Shown here piece by piece: positions 16,346 through 24,502 of a DNA stretch of 42,247 nt. This DNA is from an uncultured Spirochaetaceae bacterium. GTDB lineage: Bacteria > Spirochaetota > Spirochaetia > Sphaerochaetales > Sphaerochaetaceae. A program made the position numbers and the translations under genes. The notes under the pieces are model-generated. The model did no database searches. It was given only the letters and a program-made list of their open reading frames with translations, and was not told the DNA's origin. Position 1 is the stretch's first letter; the number at the start of each line of letters is the position of its first letter. The stretch is from the NCBI GenBank assembly GCA_944392975.1, contig CALXYN010000017.1, positions 1 through 42,247 on the forward strand, read 5' to 3'.

Positions 16346-17278
16346 ATGAGAAAGGAAATCATCTACATTAGAGCAGTCACTCTGATCTGCTTTGCGTTCG
16401 GTGTGCTAGGTATAGCCGCAGCACTTATTTCCGGTTCTTCCTCGATGTTTTTCGATGGAATGTATTCGATGGTACAGTCTGTATTCATCCTTCTTTCCGG
16501 TTTCATTGTCCGTCTTATTGGGCGAAAGGATGATGAATATTACCAGTTTGGATATGCGGCTTTCGAGCCTTTCTATATCATCATCAGAACACTGGTACTT
16601 CTTACCATGAATTCGATTCTTGCTTCTGAAGCCGTGGAATCACTGTTTCACGGAGGCCGCCGTGTCGAAGCTTCAATCGGTCTTGCTTTTACCATACTCT
16701 CAATCGTTGGTTGCACCGGTGTCTATTTCTTCCTGAAAAGGGAAGCAAAAAAGCTCAATTCTCCGCTTCTGAAAGCAGAGTCCAGGAGCTGGCTCAATGA
16801 CATCCTGATAAGTGTCGCTGTGCTTGTGTCCTTTGCTGTTATGGCTGTTTTCGACAGAATCGGATTGTCTGAAGAGGCTATGATGATAGACCCTATCATC
16901 ACAGTGGCTTTCGCTATTTCCCTTCTTCCTCCGCTTCTGAAACAGATGATTACAAGCGTAAAAGATCTTCTGGATGCCGCGCCGCCAAAGGATGCTCAGG
17001 AGAGATTGGGTACTGTGATGGAGAAGTATTCTTCGATTTATGGCTTCTCCGATTATGAAATCTACTCATCAAACAGGGGCAGGACAGTCCTTTCCACAAT
17101 CCATGTGATTCTCTCTGAAGATCTTCCTGTAAGCAGGTTGGATTCGATGAGGAAGACTATGCTGAAGGAAATAGTTGAGACCTGGCCTTGGAGCGATACG
17201 GATATCGTGTTCACAATTGATCCAAGCTGGATGAAATATGCCGTTCCTTCTGCATATGGTACTGAATTGTCTGTCTGA
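16346..17278 (+). CDS. Divergent cation diffusion facilitator (CDF) family transporter
   Basis: A 310-residue membrane protein with five or six transmembrane helices and a soluble C-terminal domain (about residues 205-310), as in CDF exporters. The usual transmembrane zinc site is altered: helix 2 reads FFDGMYSMVQS, keeping one Asp, and helix 5 reads SRSWLNDILISV, keeping Asp but not the common His. A metal other than Zn, or a non-metal role, is possible. The ATG at 16346 has no Shine-Dalgarno sequence. The good site AGGAGG (16305-16310) instead serves GTG/ATG at 16321/16324 in another frame, which stops at 16371. A one-base shift would fuse the two into MMGRPEINYEKEIIYIR, so the true N-terminus is uncertain. 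Confidence 0.82.
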   Translation: MRKEIIYIRAVTLICFAFGVLGIAAALISGSSSMFFDGMYSMVQSVFILLSGFIVRLIGRKDDEYYQFGYAAFEPFYIIIRTLVLLTMNSILASEAVESLFHGGRRVEASIGLAFTILSIVGCTGVYFFLKREAKKLNSPLLKAESRSWLNDILISVAVLVSFAVMAVFDRIGLSEEAMMIDPIITVAFAISLLPPLLKQMITSVKDLLDAAPPKDAQERLGTVMEKYSSIYGFSDYEIYSSNRGRTVLSTIHVILSEDLPVSRLDSMRKTMLKEIVETWPWSDTDIVFTIDPSWMKYAVPSAYGTELSV

Positions 17279-17303
17279 TACTTATCATTTCCGTTTCTTC
17301 TGC

Positions 17304-17309
17304 TAAAAT
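17304..17309 (+). promoter_or_regulatory. Extended -10 for leaderless UPF0303 gene
   Basis: TGC followed by TAAAAT, then exactly 6 nt (GCATGC) and the ATG at 17316. No Shine-Dalgarno sequence is present. Confidence 0.5.
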
Positions 17310-17315
17310 GCATGC

Positions 17316-17816
17316 ATGGTTGATGCATTACTTGAGATACTGGAAACACAGGAGAATGAACTCCGTTTCAAGGAAGTTTCATTCTCCTCCCTTCATGAAA
17401 TAGGTGAACGTCTTCTCTTTCTTGCCGGTGAGCGTGGAGGAAAGGTTTATGTTCAGATAAGAGTCAGTGGTGATGTTGTTTACGCATCTGCTATGGATGG
17501 CACCTCGCGTAATAATATTGTCTGGGCAAGACGCAAGGCAAATACAGCAGAACTTGCAGGAAAGAGTTCTCTTCGTGACGGGCTTATTAACAGGGCAAAG
17601 GGAAGAACTCTTTCAGAAAGAGGACTTTCAGAAACCGATTACACAGAGGAAGGAGGCTCTTTTCCACTCCTCCTTGAAAGTGGTGTTACGATAGGTTCTT
17701 TTACAGTTTCAGGGATGAAAAGCGAGGAGGACCATCAGCTTATTGCCGATGTGCTTTCCGAGCATCTTGGGAAGAAAATACCTTCTGTTCTTCCTTGTTT
17801 TCAGATAAGCTTGTAA
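17316..17816 (+). CDS. UPF0303 / HbpS-like (DUF336) protein
   Basis: A 166-residue cytosolic protein that matches the UPF0303 (YBR137W-like) branch of the HbpS/GlcG fold across its length: VYVQIRVSGDVVYASAMDGTS, then the branch-specific NNIVWARRKANTAELAGKSS, and a C-terminal GGSFPLLL...GSFTVSGMKSEEDHQLI. The final HxxI segment is the conserved helix. Biochemical function is not settled for the family; heme or cobalamin binding is reported for relatives with this fold. It lies 37 nt after the CDF gene but has its own leaderless-type promoter. Confidence 0.87.
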   Translation: MVDALLEILETQENELRFKEVSFSSLHEIGERLLFLAGERGGKVYVQIRVSGDVVYASAMDGTSRNNIVWARRKANTAELAGKSSLRDGLINRAKGRTLSERGLSETDYTEEGGSFPLLLESGVTIGSFTVSGMKSEEDHQLIADVLSEHLGKKIPSVLPCFQISL

Positions 17817-17898
17817 AAATATTTTGCTCATTGTCTGATTTTCTGTTAAATTTAGCCTGTACATTTATTCCAGGGCAACCTGGATAGAGGATTGAAGC

Positions 17899-18771
17899 AT
17901 GTATACACCATTTTTGTTTAGCACTTCTGAGCAGGAACTTCATTATGTCCTCTTGCATAAGAAAGCGACTGAGGCGTTTCCGCTACACTGGCACGATGAG
18001 ATTGAGATTTCCTACGTGGATAAAGGAAAGCTTGAGCTTTTTCTGAATGGAGAGAATCTTATCGTAAAGCAAGGAGATGCCGTTTTTATCAACTCCGGCG
18101 ATTGCCATTATTATCTGCCCTCAGATGCAGAGTTGACTTCTGTGATTTTCTCTCCGGACATTCTTGCCGGAACGCCTGGTAGTGCCGCTTTGATTGCGTC
18201 CATCAGAGAACGCCTTGGAAAGAATTCAAAGACCACAGAGAAGTGGAAGCATGACGATGTGGAAATACTTAAAAGCATTTTGTCATATCTGGAAGCTCTG
18301 GATAAATCCACTTTCTCTTATGAGCTTTTAGTCAGGTCTGCAGTATTCCGCCTGATTGCCATGATTGCAGATGAGAGCATTAATCCGCTGTCCCAGCTTT
18401 CTTCTGGAATAGAGTGCAGTAAGGTACGTAACAGGATTGGAGATGTATTCAAGTATATTGAAGAGCATTACAAAGAACCGATGACGCTTCCTGAAGCAGC
18501 TGCGGCTTCTGGTTATGTGCCTACATATTTTTCTCGTGTATTCAAGAACTGTACTGGAATGACATTCTATGATTACCTCACGGTTTTCCGTGTCAGAAAA
18601 GCCGAGATACTTCTGGTGAACACAAATGACAGCATTGCCAATATTGCAGCATCTTCAGGATTCAGCAGCGTCAAGACATTTGACAGGGTGTTCAAGGAAC
18701 AGCTTGGAATATCTCCATTGAAATTCCGGAAAATGCATGGTTCCTCTAAATCAGGACGCCGGAAGAAGTAA
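17899..18771 (+). CDS. AraC-family transcriptional regulator with cupin sensor domain
   Basis: A 290-residue regulator. The N-terminal cupin (residues 15-100) has the typical FPLHWHDEIEISYVDKGKLELFLNG start and the GDAVFINSGDCHYY turn. The C-terminal AraC domain (about 185-285) has two helix-turn-helices: LPEAAAASGYVPTYFSRVFKNCTG and IANIAASSGFSSVKTFDRVFKEQLG, followed by the diagnostic SPLKFRK. Cupin AraC proteins usually sense a sugar or small metabolite; no adjacent transporter or enzyme identifies it here. The 5' leader has a hairpin CCAGG-GCAA-CCTGG (17870-17883, GNRA loop) before an AGAGGA ribosome site, and a terminator follows directly after the stop. Confidence 0.93.
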   Translation: MYTPFLFSTSEQELHYVLLHKKATEAFPLHWHDEIEISYVDKGKLELFLNGENLIVKQGDAVFINSGDCHYYLPSDAELTSVIFSPDILAGTPGSAALIASIRERLGKNSKTTEKWKHDDVEILKSILSYLEALDKSTFSYELLVRSAVFRLIAMIADESINPLSQLSSGIECSKVRNRIGDVFKYIEEHYKEPMTLPEAAAASGYVPTYFSRVFKNCTGMTFYDYLTVFRVRKAEILLVNTNDSIANIAASSGFSSVKTFDRVFKEQLGISPLKFRKMHGSSKSGRRKK

Positions 18772-18773
18772 GG

Positions 18774-18802
18774 AAGGAGGCTGTGTCCTCCTTTTCTTTT
18801 TA
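18774..18802 (+). terminator. Terminator of the AraC gene
   Basis: AAGGAGG (18774-18780), loop CTGTGT, CCTCCTT (18787-18793), then TTCTTTTT. It begins 2 nt after the stop codon. Confidence 0.88.
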
Positions 18803-18837
18803 CCTTCCTCTGCCTATCTTCTTTTAGAGGAGTTCTT

Positions 18838-19581
18838 ATGCTTGAACTTAAAAATATATATTGGAGCACTCCAGATGGACGCTCTGTGATCCGTGATGTC
18901 TCTCTTACTATCCCTGATAGCGGTATGACGGTGATCACTGGTCCTAATGGCGGTGGAAAGACAACGCTTGCAAAGATAATTGCAGGCATTGAGACTCCCC
19001 AGGAAGGAAGAATCATCTTCCAGGGGGAGGATATAACGGGCCTCGATGTGACAGAGCGTGCCAGAAAAGGTATCAGTTATGCTTTTCAGCAGCCTGTCAG
19101 GTTCAAAGGCATCACTATTAGATCACTTCTTGAAATAGCCTATGGTGGCAAGCTCGATGAGAGTGCACTGTGTGCTCTTCTTTCGAAAGTCGGACTTTGT
19201 GCCAAAGACTATGAAGACAGAGAAGTGAATGCATCGCTTTCTGGCGGAGAAATAAAACGTGTTGAGATTGCCTCAGTTCTTGCACGCAGGGCAAAGCTCA
19301 CTGTCTTTGATGAACCGGAGGCTGGAATAGATCTTTGGTCTTTTGAAGGACTTATTGAGGCTTTTCAGGAAATCAAAAAGAATCCAGACAGGGCAGAGAT
19401 CATCATCTCTCACCAGGAAAGGATACTTTCTGTTGCAGACAGAATCATCGTGATCGAGAATGGCTGTGTCAAAAGCGAGGGAAGCCGTGATGAGGTCCTT
19501 CCGACAATTATATCCTCTTCCCATTGTCCTGCCTGTCCTAAACCTGTTGTGAAGGGGGTAAGCCATGCAGAACACAACTGA
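18838..19581 (+). CDS. sufC: SUF-system ABC ATPase SmsC/SufC
   Basis: A 247-residue ABC ATPase of the SufC branch, the energising subunit of the Fe-S scaffold. Walker A GPNGGGKT at residues 35-42, the SufC-typical Q-loop YAFQQPVRFKGI, signature SLSGGEIKRVEIA, Walker B LTVFDEPEAGIDLWS and switch His in IIISHQER. Unusual is a C-terminal extension with HCPACP (C230, C233) that canonical SufC lacks. It overlaps the partner gene by 17 nt. With only a SufB/D-type partner and no sufS, sufU or sufA next to it, this is the two-gene SMS (minimal SUF) arrangement known from anaerobes and archaea. Confidence 0.9.
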   Translation: MLELKNIYWSTPDGRSVIRDVSLTIPDSGMTVITGPNGGGKTTLAKIIAGIETPQEGRIIFQGEDITGLDVTERARKGISYAFQQPVRFKGITIRSLLEIAYGGKLDESALCALLSKVGLCAKDYEDREVNASLSGGEIKRVEIASVLARRAKLTVFDEPEAGIDLWSFEGLIEAFQEIKKNPDRAEIIISHQERILSVADRIIVIENGCVKSEGSRDEVLPTIISSSHCPACPKPVVKGVSHAEHN

Positions 19582-20482
19582 AGAAATACTGAAGATAGTT
19601 GCAGACTGGAAGGGATCTTTCTGTGGAGCTTATTCAATCAGGGAAAATGGAAAGGGTATTGCCAGAATGAGTACTGAGCATGTCCACATCGAACCGAAGA
19701 AGGATAAGCCTGGATTGGATATTATTATCGATGACGGTACGAAAGGTGAGAGTCTTGCTATTCCTGCATGTGTAACCCATGGAAATGTAGATGACCTTGT
19801 CTATAATGATTTTTACATTGGTTCAGATTGCGATGTGACTATTATTGCCGGGTGTGGTGTGCATACGGATAATGGAGAACCCGCAAGGCACAATGGCATT
19901 CACAGGTTTTTTATCAAGGACAGGTCCAGTGTCAAATATCTTGAGAAACATGTAGGCCTTGGTAAAGGACTAGGAAGAAAGACTATTGATCCGATAACGG
20001 AAGTTACTCTTGGTGAGAATAGTACAATGGAGATGGATACATCGCAAATTGGAGGTGTCACAGATACTCGTCGTATAACAAGGGGCACAGTCGGGAATGG
20101 AAGCAGTCTCATTATCCATGAACGACTTCTGACAGAGAAGAATCAGAGCGCGACAACAGAGTTTTCAGTAGATATGAATGGAGAAGACAGCTCTATTGAT
20201 CTGATTTCTCGTTCTGTCGCAAAAGATGAGTCACATCAGTCATATCATTCTGTAATAAGAGGAAACGCAAGATGTACAGGCCACAGCGAATGTGATGCTA
20301 TTATCACTGGGCATGGAACTGTCAGTGCATCTCCTCAGCTTGATGCGAATGACATAGATGCTTCTTTGATTCATGAGGCAGCTATCGGAAAGATTGCTGG
20401 TGAACAGCTTCTCAAGCTCAGGACATTCGGTTTGACAGAAGAGGAAGCAGAAGCTGAAATTATCAAAGGATTCTTAAGATGA
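19565..20482 (+). CDS. sufB: SUF-system scaffold SmsB (SufB/SufD family)
   Basis: A 305-residue SufB/SufD-family beta-helix protein, shorter than the roughly 480-residue SufB of full SUF systems, as expected for the minimal SmsB. Conserved segments: CDVTIIAGCGVHTDNGEPARHNGIHRFFI, the LxExNQSATTEFSVDMNGEDSSIDLISRSVAKDESHQSYHSVI core, and C-terminal SASPQLDANDIDASLIHEAAIGKIAGEQL, where the 'HEAxIGKI' block holds the conserved His and Glu. Expected to form an SmsB2C2 complex assembling [4Fe-4S] clusters in the cytosol. Coupled to smsC by overlap with a GGGGG ribosome site inside it. Confidence 0.9.
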   Translation: MQNTTEEILKIVADWKGSFCGAYSIRENGKGIARMSTEHVHIEPKKDKPGLDIIIDDGTKGESLAIPACVTHGNVDDLVYNDFYIGSDCDVTIIAGCGVHTDNGEPARHNGIHRFFIKDRSSVKYLEKHVGLGKGLGRKTIDPITEVTLGENSTMEMDTSQIGGVTDTRRITRGTVGNGSSLIIHERLLTEKNQSATTEFSVDMNGEDSSIDLISRSVAKDESHQSYHSVIRGNARCTGHSECDAIITGHGTVSASPQLDANDIDASLIHEAAIGKIAGEQLLKLRTFGLTEEEAEAEIIKGFLR

Positions 20483-20488
20483 TTTATG

Positions 20489-20512
20489 GCCGGAGAAAAT
20501 CTCCGGCTTTTC
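20489..20512 (+). terminator. Terminator of the smsCB operon
   Basis: GCCGGAG (20489-20495), loop AAAAT, CTCCGGC (20501-20507), TTTTCT, starting 7 nt after the stop. Confidence 0.9.
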
Positions 20513-20555
20513 TAAAAATTAATGCACTCTCAATAACCCTTTTACTCTCATATGC

Positions 20556-20561
20556 TTTAAT
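20556..20561 (+). promoter_or_regulatory. Extended -10 for leaderless zinc phospholipase-like gene
   Basis: TGC, then TTTAAT, then 6 nt (TACAAC) and the GTG start at 20568. Same geometry as at 17304 and 4043. Confidence 0.45.
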
Positions 20562-20567
20562 TACAAC

Positions 20568-21134
20568 GTGCGTTTGATAAGCCATATTAGACTAAGTCTG
20601 TATATACTGAAGAATTCCCCAATGGGAATCATCACTTCGCTTTCGTATATCATTGGTAATATACAGCCAGATCTCTGTTTTACATCATATCTCTTGGGTG
20701 TTGAACCCGGAGATGAAAAACGCGGTCACAGCTATAGCACTGCCATGAAGAGAATCAGAGTACTTGAGAATTTGAAAGTTTCTAACAGAATTTTTGCCGC
20801 ATATGTCCTTGGAAAAATTTCTCATTATGCAGCAGACAGCTTTACATTCCCTCATAATCAGACACTCTTCAGCGGTACTTTAAAAGAGCATATGAAGTAT
20901 GAAAGGCTGCTTGATGATGTTCTTAGAAATGCTTTCAATATGCACAATGAAATACAGGAAAATGATATATCCGATGTTTCCTCTTTCTTAGCAAAACTGC
21001 ATGAAAAGTATGAAAGACAAAAACCTTCGCCTCATAATGATGTTTCATATATCATACCAATAGCGTTAATGCTTGCAACTTCATTTAATTATGTCGCAAA
21101 TCAGAGGCTAAAACGAACAATTGCAGTATTATAA
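20568..21134 (+). CDS. Zinc-dependent phospholipase C-family protein
   Basis: A 188-residue protein of the Zn-dependent phospholipase C / S1-P1 nuclease superfamily as used in Pfam 'Zn_dep_PLPC'. The family markers are present: YIIGNIQPDL near residue 30, GHSY at the first His, and AYVLGKISHYAADSFTFPHN with the HxxxD and terminal His pair. No signal peptide is visible, so it is probably cytosolic; it may not be a secreted lipase. The start is GTG without ribosome site behind a -10-like element. No terminator follows; the gene is bordered by a long AT-rich gap and appears to be transcribed alone. Confidence 0.78.
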   Translation: MRLISHIRLSLYILKNSPMGIITSLSYIIGNIQPDLCFTSYLLGVEPGDEKRGHSYSTAMKRIRVLENLKVSNRIFAAYVLGKISHYAADSFTFPHNQTLFSGTLKEHMKYERLLDDVLRNAFNMHNEIQENDISDVSSFLAKLHEKYERQKPSPHNDVSYIIPIALMLATSFNYVANQRLKRTIAVL

Positions 21135-21572
21135 GCACTGAATAACTAAATTGATACATGTTATTTATCATATAATAATTTATATAAATTATATAATAAA
21201 ACTGTAATATCTATATCAGAAATAGCTTGGTAGACAATATTCCTATCCTCAGTACTATTGATTAAAAAGGTTGTCCAGATTCCTTTGACAAAAATACTTT
21301 GCTTGTATATCAGTAAATCGGATCTATCCAAAAACAAAACACAATTTTAATGAAATTAAATTTGATAAGATTTAAAGTTGGGATTTGAAGCATATGATTA
21401 CAATATGGTAAATATTCATAAACAGCTAAAAGAATTATAGAATATTATTATAATCATATAATAAACCCCATTAAATAATATTGTTATTATATCAAATACA
21501 TAGGCTTATTTTGGTTTATATAGTAGAGCGAAATCATATTCATATTTTCCTCGACAAAACGAATTTCAATTC
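21135..21572. other. AT-rich non-coding region upstream of the Ig-like lipoprotein
   Basis: About 440 nt with many TA-rich runs (for example around 21170-21200 and 21440-21490). I see no reading frame of usable length, no RNA gene and no clear terminator for the preceding gene. Composition differs sharply from the flanking genes; intrinsic curvature or an old insertion scar are possible. Confidence 0.6.
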
Positions 21573-21603
21573 TTGACAAATATCTACCGGGGGGGGGTAG
21601 CAT
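21573..21603 (+). promoter_or_regulatory. Promoter with a nine-G tract in the spacer (candidate phase-variable)
   Basis: A perfect -35 TTGACA (21573-21578) is followed by a spacer containing nine consecutive G (21589-21597), then TAGCAT (21598-21603) as the nearest -10, giving a 19-bp spacing. The tract is bounded by CTACC and GGTAG-like ends. With seven G the spacing would be the optimal 17 bp. Slipped-strand changes in G number would therefore modulate expression of the lipoprotein gene 35 nt downstream. Confidence 0.75.
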
Positions 21604-21637
21604 ATATCCAGAAAATCTAGTGGAGGAGAAGAATACG

Positions 21638-24148
21638 ATGAAAAAGAAATCTATTCTTTTGACTTGCATCGTCGCAATCATGGCACTTGCTATGTTTGTA
21701 GGATGCGATAATGCACCGGTATTCCCCGATATGCCAAAATCGGTAAAGGGTGGATACCTTACCCAGACAGGAGTAATCCTTACTGGGCAGGAAGTGACAG
21801 CTGATAAGTTCACTCTTACTGTTGAATATGACAACGGAGATGAGCCAACTGTAATGCCTGCAACAAACATCCAGCTTGATGGAACAGGTAATGTTTTCGC
21901 AGTTGCAGGGCTTGATTCCGACAACAACCCTGTTGATACAGAGAAGCTTCTTGTTGCATTTACAGATGCAAACAGAATTGAGGCAACAGGATTCAAGGAG
22001 TCATATACAGTAGCAGAAGCAAAGGCAATCAAGCCATCTGACATCCAGGTAACAGCTTATTATGGAACAGATGGATCTGTTGCTCTTACATCTTCTGAGT
22101 TTACTGTTACATATGATACAACAGTACTCAAAGATGAACTTGTTTCTCCTTCTCATCCTACTGAGCAGGTTGAAATTACAGTTCATCCAACAGTTGGTGT
22201 AGCTAAAGATAACAGAGCTCTTGATGAGACATATGTAATCACAGTGAAGTATGCAGAAGCTGTAGAGCCAGAATATGCTATTGCCTCTGTTGATAGTGTA
22301 AAATTTGTAGATACAGCTATTCTTAAGGGTCTTGCATATGATGAAATTCCTGTACCATCTTTTGATGATGTAGAATTCAAGGTCACATATGATAATGGTG
22401 AAAAGACAGAAAATTATTGGGTAAAGCTTACAGAAGAATCAGGAGTCACACTCAGCTATGTAGATTCTGGAACAAAGCTTGAACTCAATAAAAAGAATCT
22501 CGTCAAAGATAATCGCTCATATGAAGTAAAGGCCGTATACAATGACGAATCGGTTAAGTTTGATGATACTGCAATTTCTGTAACTCAGGTTTCTGAGGTC
22601 AGGGTAATTCCAGTAGAGGGATACAAAGCACCTGTTTTCAAAGCTGGTGATGACTTTGTAGCTCCTGTTGCCGAAGATTTTGACGTAGTTCTTGCTTATG
22701 ATAACGGTTCTTATGAAAGACTTGATGCTGCAGCAAAAGAGAATTTTGTATTCTCTTACGTAAAAGCAGATTCAGACGCTTATAAATCAGTTGATGAGTT
22801 TGTTGAAAAAGATGTTCTTGTTGTGAAGGCAGAATACATGGGTGTTGCAGGTTACTCTGCACAGACTATTACTGTTCTCCCAGAAGATGCTCCAGTACCA
22901 CAGGCTATTAAAGCTGTAAAACTTGTACCGGCATATCAGGCTCCTGCAAAACAGTCGTATTATGATGTAAATACTATTAATCAGACTCTTACAATTGCTG
23001 CAATTGATTCTATTACAGTATCTTATGATAAGGGTGATGACCAGGTGATTACAGATGGTTTTACGTCAGGTAATCTGTCTGTTGAGTATTCTCTTACATC
23101 AGGATCTGTAACAAAGCTTGATAAGGATAGCCTTGTAAATACTGATACTATCTACATTCATGTAGTTTGGTATTATCTGGATTCAGAAGGTGAAGTTCAG
23201 ACTCTCGAGTACTATGAACCTGTAGAGCAGCTCAATACTGCATATGCAAGTGCGCTTAATGTTATAGTTGACTATGATAAAGTTGCAGTAGGAACAGAGA
23301 CTCCGATGTATGGAACTACATACAAATATACAGTTAACGCTGTTAATGTGTATGGTGTTGTTTCTACACTTAATGCAAATGAATATACAATTGATGGAAC
23401 TCTTCCTGAGACTGTTACAAAGGCGGTTAGTGTACCTGTAAATGCATTCATCAATACTGCTGATGGCGAAAAGCTCATGACAGCAAATATTAGTCTTGTA
23501 GAACCTATGGCCTATATTTCAGCTGAAAAGCTTACGCTTGCTGTTGGTGAAGGAGAAGCAATTACTCCTTATCTTGTCGGAAGCAAGACAGCAAATCATT
23601 TCAATGATGACACAGCAAAGAAGTATGTTGTGACAGGCTATACTTCACATGGAGATGCAACTGTTACAATAAGATCGAAGGATGCTTTTGCCCTCCCGGT
23701 CTCTGAAATTAAAGAAGGTGAAAATTCTGTCTACGCTTATGTATCTTATGTTGATGAGAATGGTAGAACTCAGAATAATGTTCGGGTTGAATACAAGTAT
23801 ACAGGCGTTGCTTATACAGAGACTGATTCAATAGTTCTTGTTTCAACAGAAGATGGTTGTGATGAGATTGCTGAAGGTAAAATGTATTATGGAAAAGCAT
23901 ATGACCTTTCCAAGATTACATGGGATACAGAAGTAATCAAAGAGCATGGTGACGATGCAAAACTCACTGTAAAAGGATACTGCAAGGGTGATTATAAAGC
24001 AGGTGTAACAACACTTAAGCCAATGAGTGGTTCTTATACAGATAACTATGCTGGAACAATCAATTTTGTAATCGGATATACAAACAATCAGGGTGCCGAG
24101 GCTGAAAAGGTATTCCCAGTTACATTGACTGAGGCACCTAGAAACTGA
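21638..24148 (+). CDS. Large Ig-like-repeat lipoprotein, probably surface-exposed
   Basis: An 836-residue lipoprotein: MKKK n-region, hydrophobic core and lipobox MFVGC, so Cys25 is lipidated. The mature part is a chain of roughly six to eight beta-rich modules, several marked by a recurring 'VxYDNG' turn (VEYDNGDEP, VTYDNGEKT, LAYDNGSYE, VSYDKGDDQ) between hydrophobic strands, resembling bacterial Ig-like repeats. No enzyme domain or C-terminal anchor is seen. The ATG at 21638 sits 9 nt after GGAGGAG; an upstream GTG at 21620 would place extra charged residues before the signal peptide and is rejected. The poly-G promoter suggests variable expression, as for surface antigens and adhesins. 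Function as adhesin is inference. Confidence 0.85.
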   Translation: MKKKSILLTCIVAIMALAMFVGCDNAPVFPDMPKSVKGGYLTQTGVILTGQEVTADKFTLTVEYDNGDEPTVMPATNIQLDGTGNVFAVAGLDSDNNPVDTEKLLVAFTDANRIEATGFKESYTVAEAKAIKPSDIQVTAYYGTDGSVALTSSEFTVTYDTTVLKDELVSPSHPTEQVEITVHPTVGVAKDNRALDETYVITVKYAEAVEPEYAIASVDSVKFVDTAILKGLAYDEIPVPSFDDVEFKVTYDNGEKTENYWVKLTEESGVTLSYVDSGTKLELNKKNLVKDNRSYEVKAVYNDESVKFDDTAISVTQVSEVRVIPVEGYKAPVFKAGDDFVAPVAEDFDVVLAYDNGSYERLDAAAKENFVFSYVKADSDAYKSVDEFVEKDVLVVKAEYMGVAGYSAQTITVLPEDAPVPQAIKAVKLVPAYQAPAKQSYYDVNTINQTLTIAAIDSITVSYDKGDDQVITDGFTSGNLSVEYSLTSGSVTKLDKDSLVNTDTIYIHVVWYYLDSEGEVQTLEYYEPVEQLNTAYASALNVIVDYDKVAVGTETPMYGTTYKYTVNAVNVYGVVSTLNANEYTIDGTLPETVTKAVSVPVNAFINTADGEKLMTANISLVEPMAYISAEKLTLAVGEGEAITPYLVGSKTANHFNDDTAKKYVVTGYTSHGDATVTIRSKDAFALPVSEIKEGENSVYAYVSYVDENGRTQNNVRVEYKYTGVAYTETDSIVLVSTEDGCDEIAEGKMYYGKAYDLSKITWDTEVIKEHGDDAKLTVKGYCKGDYKAGVTTLKPMSGSYTDNYAGTINFVIGYTNNQGAEAEKVFPVTLTEAPRN

Positions 24149-24191
24149 GTTCTGCTAATTGTGAGACGTTGCAATTAACGAAATCTTGATA

Positions 24192-24220
24192 GCTGTTCCC
24201 GTTTTTTGGAACGGGGCAGC
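24192..24220 (+). other. Stem-loop before the HTH gene
   Basis: GCTG (24192-24195) pairs with CAGC (24217-24220) and CCCGTT (24198-24203) with AACGGG (24210-24215). There is no T-run after it. An additional short inverted repeat TAATTG/CAATTA lies at 24156-24177. It could be a weak terminator of the lipoprotein gene or a leader element of the HTH gene, whose ribosome site begins 8 nt later. Confidence 0.5.
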
Positions 24221-24238
24221 TAATTCTAGGAGGACGCT

Positions 24239-24457
24239 ATGGAAGAAAACAACACGTCCCTCCGAGGTAGCAGAACAAGGATTCCGAATGCAAAACGACA
24301 GGAATGTCTGAAGCTCTTTGAACAGGGATACGGATACAAAAAGACCGCACAGCTCACAGAGCTTAACGTATATACGGTCCGTGAGTACAAGCGGAGATTC
24401 GCCTCCGGTGATAACACCTGGGCGAATCGGGGTGGAGGAAAAACCTTCGCTCGATGA
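24239..24457 (+). CDS. Small helix-turn-helix protein (transposase-type HTH)
   Basis: A 72-residue basic protein with a strong ribosome site (AGGAGG, 8 nt before ATG). Residues 17-55 form a Hin/homeodomain-like helix-turn-helix: RQECLKLFEQGYGYKKTAQL followed by TELNVYTVREYKRRF. This is the type found at the N-terminus of IS3-type transposases and in short stand-alone proteins of spirochaetes. No transposase catalytic domain follows, and no terminal inverted repeats or target duplications are seen, so it is either a remnant or a domesticated DNA-binding protein. It ends before its own terminator at 24503. Confidence 0.75.
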   Translation: MEENNTSLRGSRTRIPNAKRQECLKLFEQGYGYKKTAQLTELNVYTVREYKRRFASGDNTWANRGGGKTFAR

Positions 24458-24502
24458 CAAAGGTAACGAAGAGTGTTCAACCTCTTCCAAAGTTTATCTA
24501 TT

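Noticed and set aside
21487-22044. 185-codon minus-strand frame running from the lipoprotein gene into the AT-rich gap
   Set aside because: It lies opposite the signal peptide and first repeats of the lipoprotein, with no ribosome site; the open frame comes from the repetitive Thr/Val codons of the plus strand.
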